This document shows, piece by piece, positions 7,700 through 17,252 of a stretch of DNA of 64,000 nt. A program made the position numbers and the translations under genes. Position 1 is the stretch's first letter. Every line of letters starts with the position of its first letter. The notes under the pieces were generated by a model. The model ran no database searches, was not told the DNA's origin, and saw nothing but the letters and a program-made list of their open reading frames with translations. Source of the DNA: Hymenobacter chitinivorans DSM 11115 (lineage in GTDB: Bacteria; Bacteroidota; Bacteroidia; Cytophagales; Hymenobacteraceae). The DNA is taken from NCBI RefSeq assembly GCF_002797555.1, contig NZ_PGFA01000004.1:124001-188000 (forward strand), in the 5' to 3' direction.

Positions 7700-10600
7700 G
7701 GAATGCAGGGTCTGAACTATTAAGAGGCGAGAATAATCTGGAAACTCCTTTGTTGCTACTCAAAGATCTGTGAAGTGCTTTGTCTTTGCTCCCAACAGCT
7801 CTTGCTGAAAAGTCTATTACATTTACTGTTGATGGATCCGCAGTGTGTCTGGAAACTTTCGATGGCCCAACCAATAATATTTTAGCTGTCATTGCTTGAA
7901 TAGTCTCCTGTTTTGAATCTCCATTCTTTTTTGACTTCTCATATACATTAATTATTTTATCTCCTGCAGCTGCATATAAATCGTATGATTTCTGAGCTCC
8001 TTTATTTTCGGCATTTGTATACATAGCGTTAGCTTCTTCCTGAGGTGTCCGCTGTGTACTTGTTACTTGCATTGTACTAACTTTGGCTTCTCGCATAGAC
8101 TCTGATACAACTTCTGCGCTCTTATCAGATATATTATCTAAGTTTTTCTTAGAACCATTCAGCGAAGTTGTTTCGGATTTTGTTTCTGCATACCTATTAG
8201 TTTCTGTTTCTGTTACAGATATACTTGAGTTATCTCTCGTTGTAGTTGTACCATCTTCTTTATTTATGTGATTGGATGAGTGTTCTGGCCCAACTGTTGC
8301 ATTTGGCCCTAATCTATCCTCGCTTACTCTGCCGTCCGGGTCTATAAATCTTGTTGGGTCATCAAATCCATATACATATGGGCTGAATCTACGCATCAAA
8401 TCCGCCAGCGGATCAACAGCATGCCAACGTCCTAACTGTGCATCATACATACGGGCGCCGTAGTCCTGCCAGTTAAGACCTAGTTCTAGCTGTTTCTCTT
8501 TGCCATTATACTGAAATTTATTCTCAAAAGCACCACCACTCCGCTCGATTCCGGCTAGGTTCAGGCCCCAGGGGTCGTAGTGGTTCTCTTGAACTAGTAG
8601 AGCGGGCTTGTGTTTTATTTCCACGTCGTCGAAGCCTACGTCGACGTCACTTTCGTTGCCGACGTAGGCCTGGATGTAGCCATCGGTGGGGGAGACGACG
8701 CTAAGGTGGAGTTCCTCGTAGTTATTCTGGGCGGCACTGGAGAGCTGCTGGGTGCGGGAGTCAACCAATACGGAGTCCTGATTGAAAACCAGCAGGCGGA
8801 CGTAGCCTTTAGGAACCCGACCGAATTGCTGCAGCGTGGGCAGAACCGATAGGCTGAGGCCCAGGAACGGCACAGGGCGGAATTTGCGCGGAGATTCGGG
8901 ATTAGTGGATGTGGTGCCCGAGGATTGCTGCTGGAGCAGCGTGGCGACGAAGCCTATCATGGAGAAGCCGAAGTTGAAATTCCGGACTTCTTGCTGGTAG
9001 ATACCCGGGGCCGTAACCTGCACTGTGTCGCCTTTTTGGACCCGTAGAATTTTCAGGGGGCCCAGGGGCTGACCCGAGGCAGCATTGAGGCGGGACACGT
9101 AGGAGCCGGTACGGGCCACGGGGCCGGCCAGGAAGCGGGTGCTGGCAATGCTCGCCGAATCGAACTGTTGCTCCTCACGGTGGGCCCGGCTGGCGGGATC
9201 TACTTCCATAGTGGCCCTAAAAGTGGCTGGCTCACCGGTGCGGTAAGCGACCCGCAAATTGCCCAAGTGGTCTTTCAAGCTAAATTCCCGGCTGTAGCGA
9301 GTATGCGCCTGGCCATTACCGTCGCGCTGCACAAACTGTAGCACCCGGCCCTCGGCGTGGGGGAAAAAGCGCAGGGAATCCTGCTCGTACTGGAAGCTAC
9401 CGGCGTAATCTGTTTGCTGAACGGGCTTGCTAGCTTGGTACACCAGCTTAGCAACCTTCTGGCCAGTGGCGCTGTAGCGGAATACGATAGAATCGTTGCC
9501 GAAAGCAATACGGCTGGGTAGGTTCAGGTGATTGTAACCAATGGCCGTGATACCCTTGTTGCGGTCGGCGGTGAGGTTGCCGTTGGCATCGTAGATGTAT
9601 TCGTCGGAGCTAGTTTTGACGGCCGTAGCGGGCTGGTCCTGAAAGTCGCCGGCCAGGGAAGGGCCACCGGTGGCGGATCGGTTTGCAGTAACGCCGTCGT
9701 CGACGGTGGTCAGTTGGTTGCCTTTGTAGGAATACGCCAAGGCATCAATGGGACCGTACTGCTTGGGGGTGGTGCGGGTGGCAGCGGCCACCAGGCCACG
9801 GCGCTGTAGGGTAAGAATATTGCCGTTTTCGTCGTAGCTGACGTAGCGCAGGCCGAAGTTTTGCTTTTCGGCCGTCCAAGTGCCGGTGGTGGCGCGGGCC
9901 ACGTAGTCGCCCTGTAGCAGGCGGCTGCTTTGGTCGTAGATGTAGCCGTAGGCGCGAGTTACGGAGTCTGCTTTGCTGCGCCACTTTTGCCCCGTAATGT
10001 TGCCGCCGTACTGATTATAGTCGCGGGTGAAGCCGTGATTGTAGTACAGTTCCATACCCCACAGGTCGTTGGGGTCATGCTGTTCGGTATCGTTGACGTG
10101 GGTTAGCCAGCCGCGAATGTTATACCGATAATCTACGCTCTGAGAGCCCAGAGCCAGCTTTTTCTGCTGTAGCTGGCCTACTTCATTATACTGCAGCGTG
10201 GCCAAGACCGTCGGCTGAATTTCGCCGGGCAGCTGCTGAGCATCGGTGAGCAGACGGCCGGCATGGTCGTAAGTGAAGATCTCGGCCACGGTTACGGGTG
10301 CTGGCAAGGAGCGAGGGTCGGAATGGACAGTGTAGCTTTTGAGCACCTTACCGGCGAAGTCCAGCTGGGAGGTGCTTACGTCTTCTCCACCCCGAGCATT
10401 GGTGCTGCGTACCTGAATAGGCCGCCCTTGAGCGTCGTAAAAGCTGGTGGTCGTGAGCCAGGCGCCGGGGACTGATTCGGCCACATCCAGTACCCGCACG
10501 CACGTACGCGTTATCAAACCCGCCACGCGAAGATCGGGAGCCGGAGCCGCTCCCTGAAACTGGCTGTTGTATTGGGCGTCGTAGGTGGCGTCGGGCTGGC

Positions 10601-13187
10601 CTGCTAGGTCGCCATCGAAATTATAATCATCATAGTAAGAAGCGGTTAAAATCTGATAATGAGTAAACTGGCCTTGGGTCGAGAGCTTTGGATAAGCTTG
10701 ATGCAGAGTATAATGCTGAGGGCTTGTGGAAGCCGCCGTGCGCTGTTCAAATTGGGTGGGCGTTTGGTTGGCTTCAGCCTGCAAAACCTCCCGGTCGGCC
10801 GGGTGGGTGCACAGGCCCGTAACCACGGGACGGCCCAGGGCATCATACTTTGTGAAAGACCATTGATGCTGTTGGCGTTGGGCCGCGTCCTGGCTCAGAA
10901 CCACACGGTCCAGCTGGTCGTACACCAACTGGGTTTCGCCTTGGGTGCCTGGGGTTTGCTTGGCTATTAGCCGGCCGCGGTCATCGTAGCGGTATCGGAA
11001 AAGTAAGTTGTCGAGGGCTGCCGTGACCTGCCATTGTTGCTGGCGAAGCAGAGCCACGGCTTTAGGCGGTATCACGGCCCGTAAATGGTTGAGCTCATCA
11101 TAGACGTAGTACGTGTCCAGCCATTGCGGCTCTGCCTGGCCCTGCTTCGGAATTCCGGTCTCCACCCGCTTCAAAACGACTTGGTTTTGTTTGTCTTCAA
11201 ACTCGAGGGTGCGGGCGTGCTGCTCGTTGCGGGTTTCTTTTACCCAGAGCTCACCGGCTGCATATACTCCGTGCGGTAGGAGGTCGGTGGAGCGGCTGCC
11301 GTAGCCGGCCGAGTAGCGTTGCACGGCATCCGCGGCCGTGCTGGGCCGCTCAGTCAGCGTCACCACATGGTCGGTAGCCAGCTGCCAGGCTTCTCCGGGA
11401 GCGGCCTGGGCTACAACTCGGTTCAGAGGTGAGGCCTCAAAGGCCGACTCGCTGTAGGGGACTCCGGTGCGCGCTACCGCATCCATGGCGGTACCGGGCC
11501 CGGATGGGCTGTCGTGGTAAAAATCGTATTGTTCCCGCAGAGCATTAATTCGGTAGCTGCCTAGGTTGTTAGTGGAATTTGCCGCCGTGTAGGGCAAGTA
11601 CAACTTAGGTTGCCGCCCCAACGCGTCATAGGTCACGGGCTGCACAATGTCACGGCGCTGGGGCGACTCCTGCCGCAGCACCATCTGCATTGGTCGCGCC
11701 AAACCATCTAGGTATTCAGTCTTGATTTGGACCGAATCGACACGGGCAGTGGTCAAATCCCGTGGCGTCCGTATTGCGACGCGGGCCTGGTAGGTGCGTA
11801 CATAATTCAAATACAGGGAATCCGACTGACCACTAAAGAGGCTAGGGGCTAACAGGCCGGTCAGTGGTGCGTCCTTTTCCGCATCCACCGGTAGATTTTC
11901 GGCTAAGGGCTGATAGGGTAGAATGGCCAGGTATTGCGGGCGGGTATAGAGCGAATAGTAGTGCCCCCAGGAGGTGACCAAGTCGTTCCAAACCCGAATA
12001 CGATACATACCACCTTGGGCCGTAGAGAGGTGGGGTATAAGCAATGTGGTGTCGGTGGCGCCGGGAATCTCAACCCAAGTGCTACCAATCTGCCGCTCCC
12101 ACTGATAGTGGTTGCGGGTGCCGGCCATACTTCTATGGAGAACTTTCGTGGTTCCGGGTAGGCCGGCGAGAGTGTCGGCTGGTAGGCTTTGCTGATTACT
12201 GTACTCGAATTGAGCAGACCAAGGCTGGCCCACATCCCGGAAGTTTGGCTCCAGGGAGCCAAAATCCAGAAAGTTGTCTTGTACGCGTAAATAACCGGGA
12301 ATATTGACTTGTCCAGCCCAGGAGGGAATTGCGGTTAGCGCATTATGGTCGACAACCAGATGGCTGAGCTGCGGGAGAGCCGCTAGCTCTACCGGCAGCT
12401 TACCCCGCAGTTGGTTGTGGCTCAAATCAAGCTGCGTTAGAAATTGGCAGCGACCTAGTTCGGCGGGAATGTAGCCACTGAGTTGGTTATTGTCTAGGTA
12501 GCAATAAGTCAGGTTTTCAAGTAGGCCTATTGAATTCGGTACACGGCCGGATAGCTGGTTTTGTCGTAGGCTCAAGAGGGAGAGAGTCGTCATCCGACCT
12601 ATTTCATCGGGAATGGAGCCGCTAAGCTGGTTGTCGCCTAACAGGAGGTGGCTGAGCGGTAGCGCTGTCAGCCCAACGGGGATAGAACCTGTAAGCTGAT
12701 TAGAGTTAAGATTGAGCCCTACAAGATCATGGCAATAGCTCAGTTCACGTGGCACGCTCCCGGAAAAGTGGCAGGCATTTAATTCTAAAAGGAATAATTC
12801 GCTTTGCCCCAAAGCAGCTGGAATAGGTCCGCCCAAGTCCTTATTGCCACTTAGAATCAAGTAGTGCAGCTTGGTAAGCTGACCCAAACAGGCGGGCAAG
12901 GAGCCAGCCAAACCATTAGCAGGCAAGCGTAGGCTTACAATGTCACCATTGCCTACCTGAACCCCATGCCAAGTACTAGCCGCCGCCAGCGTGGTTCCCG
13001 TGAGCCACTGGTCATGACGGTCCCAGCCCGGACCGTTGGTGGCGTAATAAAACTGGCGAAGCACTCGTAATTCGGTGCTGTCGGCTACCTCTCCCTCGTA
13101 GGGAGTGGCTTGGGCTAATGCGTGCTCAACGCCCATAGTCAGGCTGAGCAAGGTTAGCAGAAAAACGAAAGTAAAAGGTATACGCAT
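7671..13187 (-). CDS. LRR-Ig-RHS polymorphic toxin with variable C-terminal domain
   Basis: About 1838 residues from the ATG at 13187 (a GTG lies 9 bp upstream). Domains in order: signal peptide (1-25); plant-like leucine-rich repeats (about 40-305, e.g. NQLSGSIPDEIG, NQLSGYIPAELG); an Ig-like segment (about 320-420); a DUF6443-type module (from about 458, YVRTYQARVAIRT...YLDGLARPMQ); YD/RHS repeats; and the RHS core, with YNGKEKQLELGLNWQDYGARMYD and ending FIDPDGR near 1619. The remaining about 219 residues are an AT-rich unrelated tip. That tip has SRH (His1781), VIDF (Asp1792) and FHVEI (His1830), resembling the zinc triad of M15 peptidases, though the His-Asp spacing is longer than usual. 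The candidate immunity gene overlaps the 3' end. Delivery route is unknown; the signal peptide argues for export. Confidence 0.88.
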   Translation of the reverse strand: MRIPFTFVFLLTLLSLTMGVEHALAQATPYEGEVADSTELRVLRQFYYATNGPGWDRHDQWLTGTTLAAASTWHGVQVGNGDIVSLRLPANGLAGSLPACLGQLTKLHYLILSGNKDLGGPIPAALGQSELFLLELNACHFSGSVPRELSYCHDLVGLNLNSNQLTGSIPVGLTALPLSHLLLGDNQLSGSIPDEIGRMTTLSLLSLRQNQLSGRVPNSIGLLENLTYCYLDNNQLSGYIPAELGRCQFLTQLDLSHNQLRGKLPVELAALPQLSHLVVDHNALTAIPSWAGQVNIPGYLRVQDNFLDFGSLEPNFRDVGQPWSAQFEYSNQQSLPADTLAGLPGTTKVLHRSMAGTRNHYQWERQIGSTWVEIPGATDTTLLIPHLSTAQGGMYRIRVWNDLVTSWGHYYSLYTRPQYLAILPYQPLAENLPVDAEKDAPLTGLLAPSLFSGQSDSLYLNYVRTYQARVAIRTPRDLTTARVDSVQIKTEYLDGLARPMQMVLRQESPQRRDIVQPVTYDALGRQPKLYLPYTAANSTNNLGSYRINALREQYDFYHDSPSGPGTAMDAVARTGVPYSESAFEASPLNRVVAQAAPGEAWQLATDHVVTLTERPSTAADAVQRYSAGYGSRSTDLLPHGVYAAGELWVKETRNEQHARTLEFEDKQNQVVLKRVETGIPKQGQAEPQWLDTYYVYDELNHLRAVIPPKAVALLRQQQWQVTAALDNLLFRYRYDDRGRLIAKQTPGTQGETQLVYDQLDRVVLSQDAAQRQQHQWSFTKYDALGRPVVTGLCTHPADREVLQAEANQTPTQFEQRTAASTSPQHYTLHQAYPKLSTQGQFTHYQILTASYYDDYNFDGDLAGQPDATYDAQYNSQFQGAAPAPDLRVAGLITRTCVRVLDVAESVPGAWLTTTSFYDAQGRPIQVRSTNARGGEDVSTSQLDFAGKVLKSYTVHSDPRSLPAPVTVAEIFTYDHAGRLLTDAQQLPGEIQPTVLATLQYNEVGQLQQKKLALGSQSVDYRYNIRGWLTHVNDTEQHDPNDLWGMELYYNHGFTRDYNQYGGNITGQKWRSKADSVTRAYGYIYDQSSRLLQGDYVARATTGTWTAEKQNFGLRYVSYDENGNILTLQRRGLVAAATRTTPKQYGPIDALAYSYKGNQLTTVDDGVTANRSATGGPSLAGDFQDQPATAVKTSSDEYIYDANGNLTADRNKGITAIGYNHLNLPSRIAFGNDSIVFRYSATGQKVAKLVYQASKPVQQTDYAGSFQYEQDSLRFFPHAEGRVLQFVQRDGNGQAHTRYSREFSLKDHLGNLRVAYRTGEPATFRATMEVDPASRAHREEQQFDSASIASTRFLAGPVARTGSYVSRLNAASGQPLGPLKILRVQKGDTVQVTAPGIYQQEVRNFNFGFSMIGFVATLLQQQSSGTTSTNPESPRKFRPVPFLGLSLSVLPTLQQFGRVPKGYVRLLVFNQDSVLVDSRTQQLSSAAQNNYEELHLSVVSPTDGYIQAYVGNESDVDVGFDDVEIKHKPALLVQENHYDPWGLNLAGIERSGGAFENKFQYNGKEKQLELGLNWQDYGARMYDAQLGRWHAVDPLADLMRRFSPYVYGFDDPTRFIDPDGRVSEDRLGPNATVGPEHSSNHINKEDGTTTTRDNSSISVTETETNRYAETKSETTSLNGSKKNLDNISDKSAEVVSESMREAKVSTMQVTSTQRTPQEEANAMYTNAENKGAQKSYDLYAAAGDKIINVYEKSKKNGDSKQETIQAMTAKILLVGPSKVSRHTADPSTVNVIDFSARAVGSKDKALHRSLSSNKGVSRLFSPLNSSDPAFHVEIPQKNR

Positions 13188-13241
13188 ACAGGCCACAGAT
13201 TAAAAGGAGGCGATAAAACCGAAAAAGAAGGGGCTGAATAG

Positions 13242-16200
13242 CTACGGCCGGGCGTAGTGATACTCTTGCTGCGTCAGGATATTGCCTTGCTCGTCCCGAA
13301 CGCGCTGCAGGCGACCCAAGGCATCGTACTCGTAGCTGGCAGTGCGGCCGTTGACATCGGTTTGGGAGGTCATTCCCGTGAGCGGGTCGTGAGTGTATGT
13401 CGTGAGTTGAGATCCTACAGGGTGTAGCCGAAGCTCATCCAGGCGTGTCGTTGGCGTGCCAGATACTGCTACCCGGTTGCGCTCTGCCATCATTTTCAGG
13501 ATTCCAGAATACTGTTGGAAACCACTGGGGTCGAGAGGCCCTACTGGGCTGACGGCATTGGGCACTATCAGGCTGTTGAGGTAAATGTCGGGTTTGGCGG
13601 TGGCCCAACAAGAGAACTGATACTCGCCGGCCGGCAGCGAATCACAGGCCACAGGGCTGAGCAAGGGGTAACACTGCTGACCGGTGTGGCCGCCCGGCGT
13701 CGGGTTGGTGAGAGGATGCCGCCAGCGGCTGGGGCAGTTTGGTTCAAAACTGGTATAGGCCAGCTGGTTGTACTCGGCATTCAGAGCCCGGGCAATGGGC
13801 TGCGTGGCTGAATAGCCCCACAAGAAGCTTTGCGGGCCAGCCCGGTAGTGCCGCGCCTGCAGAATATTACCTAGCCCATCAAACAACTCATAGCCTAGGG
13901 TGGGGCGGTAGCGCGAGTCCTGCAGGAAGCTACCGTCGCTGATAGCAGATGCCGTAAACTGTGCCGCTGGAATCGGGCTGGCCGGCTGCAACACAAAATC
14001 GTGGGTGGGCAAGATGCCGCGGTACTGCGCTATTCTTCCGCCCAGCAAGTAGTTGCTGCCCTGTTTGGTCAGCCACTGCTGCTGCTCAACGATATTGGTT
14101 AGGATATGGCGTCGGGCAAGCGTGGTGAGCCCGAAGGCTACGGCGCTTGAAGCCGCGGCCGTGTCGTAATCCAGGGCGTAGCGCTGTTGGAGAGTGAGTG
14201 TGTCGCCGGCGCTGGTCAGGGTTTGGGTGCGCGTCAGCTGGGCGTGAGTGGGGTTATCGTATTTATAAAAGGTCCTGACTACCCGATACTTCGTACTATC
14301 AGAAGGGTTGTAGGCATATTCATCTTTCTGGTATAAATAGCTCCAAGTGGATAGATACTTAAATGACTGAATAACAAATTCGGAAGGAACTACCGTGGGA
14401 ATTCTGGCACCGGGGAGAAAAAACTCGGGTCGTAGAATAACGATATTAAGGCCCACGGCGTGGGTTTCATTCGGCCGGTTTGGCAAGGTAAAGTTGCTAC
14501 AGTCCTCGCACTGCCCCCGGCCCGGTGGGGTATAGTTGTGGTAGTAGTGACTGACCGTCCGGGCCAGGGGCTGATAGACGGCCGCACCAGTCTTACGGCT
14601 ATACTGCGTCACCTGTAGTGGGAGCCCGCGCTGCCAGTCGAAGCTGGTGGCCGGTGTAAAGGGGAAGCCATGACCGTACGGTGCCTCGTCTTCCTTCCAG
14701 GAGAAAGTGTGGTGCGTCAGGCCATGCTCGCCGGTCTTGTCTTTAAACACCAGCACGGAGGTGTAAGCTACGTTGCCACCCTGAATGTTGCCCAGGGGCT
14801 CAATGCTGTTCGACGACTGGGCAATGTAGCGGCACTCCCCTTCAACGGCTGTTTGATTCAGATTGGAATAGCGGTTCTCAGTCGTGTAGTACGAGTACGA
14901 CGGCAGGGACTGAATGCGGCCACTGGACTGAGTAGAGTCCTGCAAGGGGCTGTAGCGGTAGTATTGCCGCAGGGGCTCCGGGTCATTTTTGCTGGCGAAG
15001 CTGCGGATTTCCCGGATGCGTAGGCCCCCGGCTAAGCGGGTGGTGTCCGGGGTTTGTTTGGTAACCACTTCCGTCCACATCAGGCGGAAATAGTCATCGG
15101 GACAGTAGCCATAAGTGGTAGCCGTCAGGGTGTACTCGCCCGGCGCTAGCTCCAACTTCTCCGTAAAGTCTACCTTTGGATCAGTAGTGCCACCAAAGGT
15201 TCTGCGAAAATTATCCGGCCCTTGCAGTTCCACCCGAAACTGCGGGGTGACTTGGGGTGTGCGGAAGCCGCAACCCGTACGCAGAATAGCCTGGGTAGAA
15301 TAGGGTTGAATGTTGTGGGGCACGGTGAAGGTTATCGTCGTATCCTTGCGGTCATTCGGACCCGGCGTTAAGTCACTGTCGCGGCCCGCGAAAATCGAAA
15401 TGGGCTGTTGCTTAATTTCGTAGCTGGTGGTACCGGCGGCGTGGCGGTACGTGTTGGGCTCAAACTCGTACTCCGTCCAGCCCCCGGTAGGATAGCGCAA
15501 CGATTGAATAATGCCCGTTTGCATCATTTCTACGTGGGGCTCCCGGTCGCCGCCGGTATAGAAGCCTTTGCTCAGGTCCTTCGGGAGCAAGGTGCCAGTT
15601 TGGTTGTTGAAGTAGCCCCAGTGGTCCTGGGCCTGGCTCAGGCGGGAAGGAAACGGCAGGTCCTCCCGGTATTTGATAACGTAGCTGGGCTTCCCGCTTT
15701 CGGTGACGCTGGCCAGCTTGAGGCGGCATTTCGGCGGACCTTCGACGAAAGTGGCCCGGTCGCAGTCGGAACGAGCTTCGGGGATGTTGAAATACCCAAA
15801 ACCTAGATCAAAACGCTGAATGGTGCTGCCCTTATGCACCAGAATCTGCTTGAGTGCCTTGGTGCGGGGCAGGTCGGTTCGGTCGCAGGAGCTGTAGCGA
15901 AATTCTACAAAGTCGCCACGGCTGGAGCGAATGGCGCTCAGGCGCAGGCCCTGGACCCGGGTCAGGTTTTCGGTATGTGTTTCTACCTTATCGGCGCAGC
16001 CCAGCGTGGAGCCCGAGGTGCGGTAGCGGGTATAGCTGCCTAAGCTATTGTAGCCGTAGGTGAGCGTGTCGTAAGAGAGCGTAATACTTTCGTGGGTGGG
16101 TGTCTCGACCCGCGACAGATAGAATACCGTGGAGCGGGGCGCATAGTCATCTTGAGGTGATGAATGGCCGCCGTACCGGATAATGTAGGTGGTAGCTATT

Positions 16201-16892
16201 TCCTGCTTTTGGAAAAAGAACTGGTTGCCTTTCTCATCCACGATGGTGTAGCCATTGCCCCGTTCAATGGCAACGGGCTCGTACGGTACGGGATGCGCCT
16301 TGCCTTCCTGGGTGTGGAAAAACTTGCCGCTTCGGCCGCACATGCTGTAGTAGTACAAATCAGGCTGGGTGTCGAAGCTGGACGTGTACACGTAGGCTGG
16401 AGTCCCCGCCGGCGACGTACCAGTAGCCCGCATGCAGTACAGGTAGTCGTTGCTGGTATACAAGGGGCTCAGAGGCCGGTCGTGCGGAACGGGCCAGGCC
16501 CCGTTAGCGTAGCCCGTTGGCGCAAAATCATCCTTGCCCAGGACCGTCGAGGAAATACTGCCGCCCGCTTGCAACGCCCAGCCCAGGCCCACGGAGCTGG
16601 CTATTTCCGAAACCCGTACCCCGCCGGCGTGATAATTCAGGCTGATGGGCAGCGTCAGGCCCCGTAGCTGCACGTCGTAGATAGGAATTGTGATGCTGGG
16701 AACACCGGAGTATAGGCTTACCGGGATTTCGGCAAACTTGCCGAGCGCCGCTGCTTCAGGCGGCGGGGGCGTACCGGCACTGAGTCGCTCCGTCATTTGG
16801 GCTAACGCCGGGTGCTCGAAGACAGCAAGCAAGAGAAGAAGGAGCCAAAAAGGTCTGGCTGTGAATCGGTTGCGGTAGAAATGTGTGCTCAT
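13242..16892 (-). CDS. Large secreted RHS/YD-related protein, partner of the downstream RHS toxin
   Basis: About 1216 residues from the ATG at 16892 (a TTG start 7 codons upstream is possible). It has a signal peptide ending ...FEHPALAQ. The N-terminal module PVSLYSGVPSITIPIYDVQLRGLTLPISLNYHAGGVRVSEIASSVGLGWAL is typical of Bacteroidota RHS-associated proteins. The C-terminus has YD-repeat character (TYTHDPLTGMTSQTDVNGR, YEYDALGRLQRV, ending QQEYHYARP). There is no RHS core motif and no extra tip domain, so it is unlikely to be a toxin. It lies 54 bp upstream of the RHS toxin on the same strand, probably in one operon. A shell or scaffold role is plausible but unproven. Confidence 0.8.
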   Translation of the reverse strand: MSTHFYRNRFTARPFWLLLLLLAVFEHPALAQMTERLSAGTPPPPEAAALGKFAEIPVSLYSGVPSITIPIYDVQLRGLTLPISLNYHAGGVRVSEIASSVGLGWALQAGGSISSTVLGKDDFAPTGYANGAWPVPHDRPLSPLYTSNDYLYCMRATGTSPAGTPAYVYTSSFDTQPDLYYYSMCGRSGKFFHTQEGKAHPVPYEPVAIERGNGYTIVDEKGNQFFFQKQEIATTYIIRYGGHSSPQDDYAPRSTVFYLSRVETPTHESITLSYDTLTYGYNSLGSYTRYRTSGSTLGCADKVETHTENLTRVQGLRLSAIRSSRGDFVEFRYSSCDRTDLPRTKALKQILVHKGSTIQRFDLGFGYFNIPEARSDCDRATFVEGPPKCRLKLASVTESGKPSYVIKYREDLPFPSRLSQAQDHWGYFNNQTGTLLPKDLSKGFYTGGDREPHVEMMQTGIIQSLRYPTGGWTEYEFEPNTYRHAAGTTSYEIKQQPISIFAGRDSDLTPGPNDRKDTTITFTVPHNIQPYSTQAILRTGCGFRTPQVTPQFRVELQGPDNFRRTFGGTTDPKVDFTEKLELAPGEYTLTATTYGYCPDDYFRLMWTEVVTKQTPDTTRLAGGLRIREIRSFASKNDPEPLRQYYRYSPLQDSTQSSGRIQSLPSYSYYTTENRYSNLNQTAVEGECRYIAQSSNSIEPLGNIQGGNVAYTSVLVFKDKTGEHGLTHHTFSWKEDEAPYGHGFPFTPATSFDWQRGLPLQVTQYSRKTGAAVYQPLARTVSHYYHNYTPPGRGQCEDCSNFTLPNRPNETHAVGLNIVILRPEFFLPGARIPTVVPSEFVIQSFKYLSTWSYLYQKDEYAYNPSDSTKYRVVRTFYKYDNPTHAQLTRTQTLTSAGDTLTLQQRYALDYDTAAASSAVAFGLTTLARRHILTNIVEQQQWLTKQGSNYLLGGRIAQYRGILPTHDFVLQPASPIPAAQFTASAISDGSFLQDSRYRPTLGYELFDGLGNILQARHYRAGPQSFLWGYSATQPIARALNAEYNQLAYTSFEPNCPSRWRHPLTNPTPGGHTGQQCYPLLSPVACDSLPAGEYQFSCWATAKPDIYLNSLIVPNAVSPVGPLDPSGFQQYSGILKMMAERNRVAVSGTPTTRLDELRLHPVGSQLTTYTHDPLTGMTSQTDVNGRTASYEYDALGRLQRVRDEQGNILTQQEYHYARP

Positions 16893-17252
16893 AAGATGCT
16901 GTAGTAAGGACAAACTGATTTGGCCTAAGGCTTATGCCAGAGGAATAGCTGCAGGTAGGTAAAGCGGGAGGGAGCAGGTACGACGCACGAATCGTCGCGG
17001 GGCCCGGCTGGCCAGGCCGGGGGGATAGGGTATGATTATTTATCTGCTGCCTCAACAGCTGAGCAGATAAAGGAAGGGCGATAGAAAAGGCCTTGGTGCA
17101 GCAGACCTTTTCAAATAAAACACCTAGCAGTAGCGGGCTAACACTTGCATAGGGGTAGGGGGATAAGCATATTTGTTAAGAGTAATGGATACAATTTTAT
17201 TCTTAATTTGAATAGTATCCAAATTTTCAATTCTTTTTTTGAATAAATTTTA
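16893..17252. other. AT-rich divergent control region between the RHS operon and the XRE gene
   Basis: About 350 bp with no gene. The last 90 bp are strikingly AT-rich and contain dyads that could be operators for the adjacent HTH protein. No terminator or RNA gene is visible. Confidence 0.55.
17186..17221. promoter_or_regulatory. Candidate operator dyad upstream of the XRE regulator
   Basis: Inverted 7-mers TGGATAC (17186-17192) and GTATCCA (17215-17221) frame an AT-rich centre. A second dyad, TTCAA/TTGAA, lies at 17226-17243. Both sit between the divergent XRE gene and the RHS operon, where an autoregulatory XRE protein would be expected to bind. Assignment is by position only. Confidence 0.4.
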
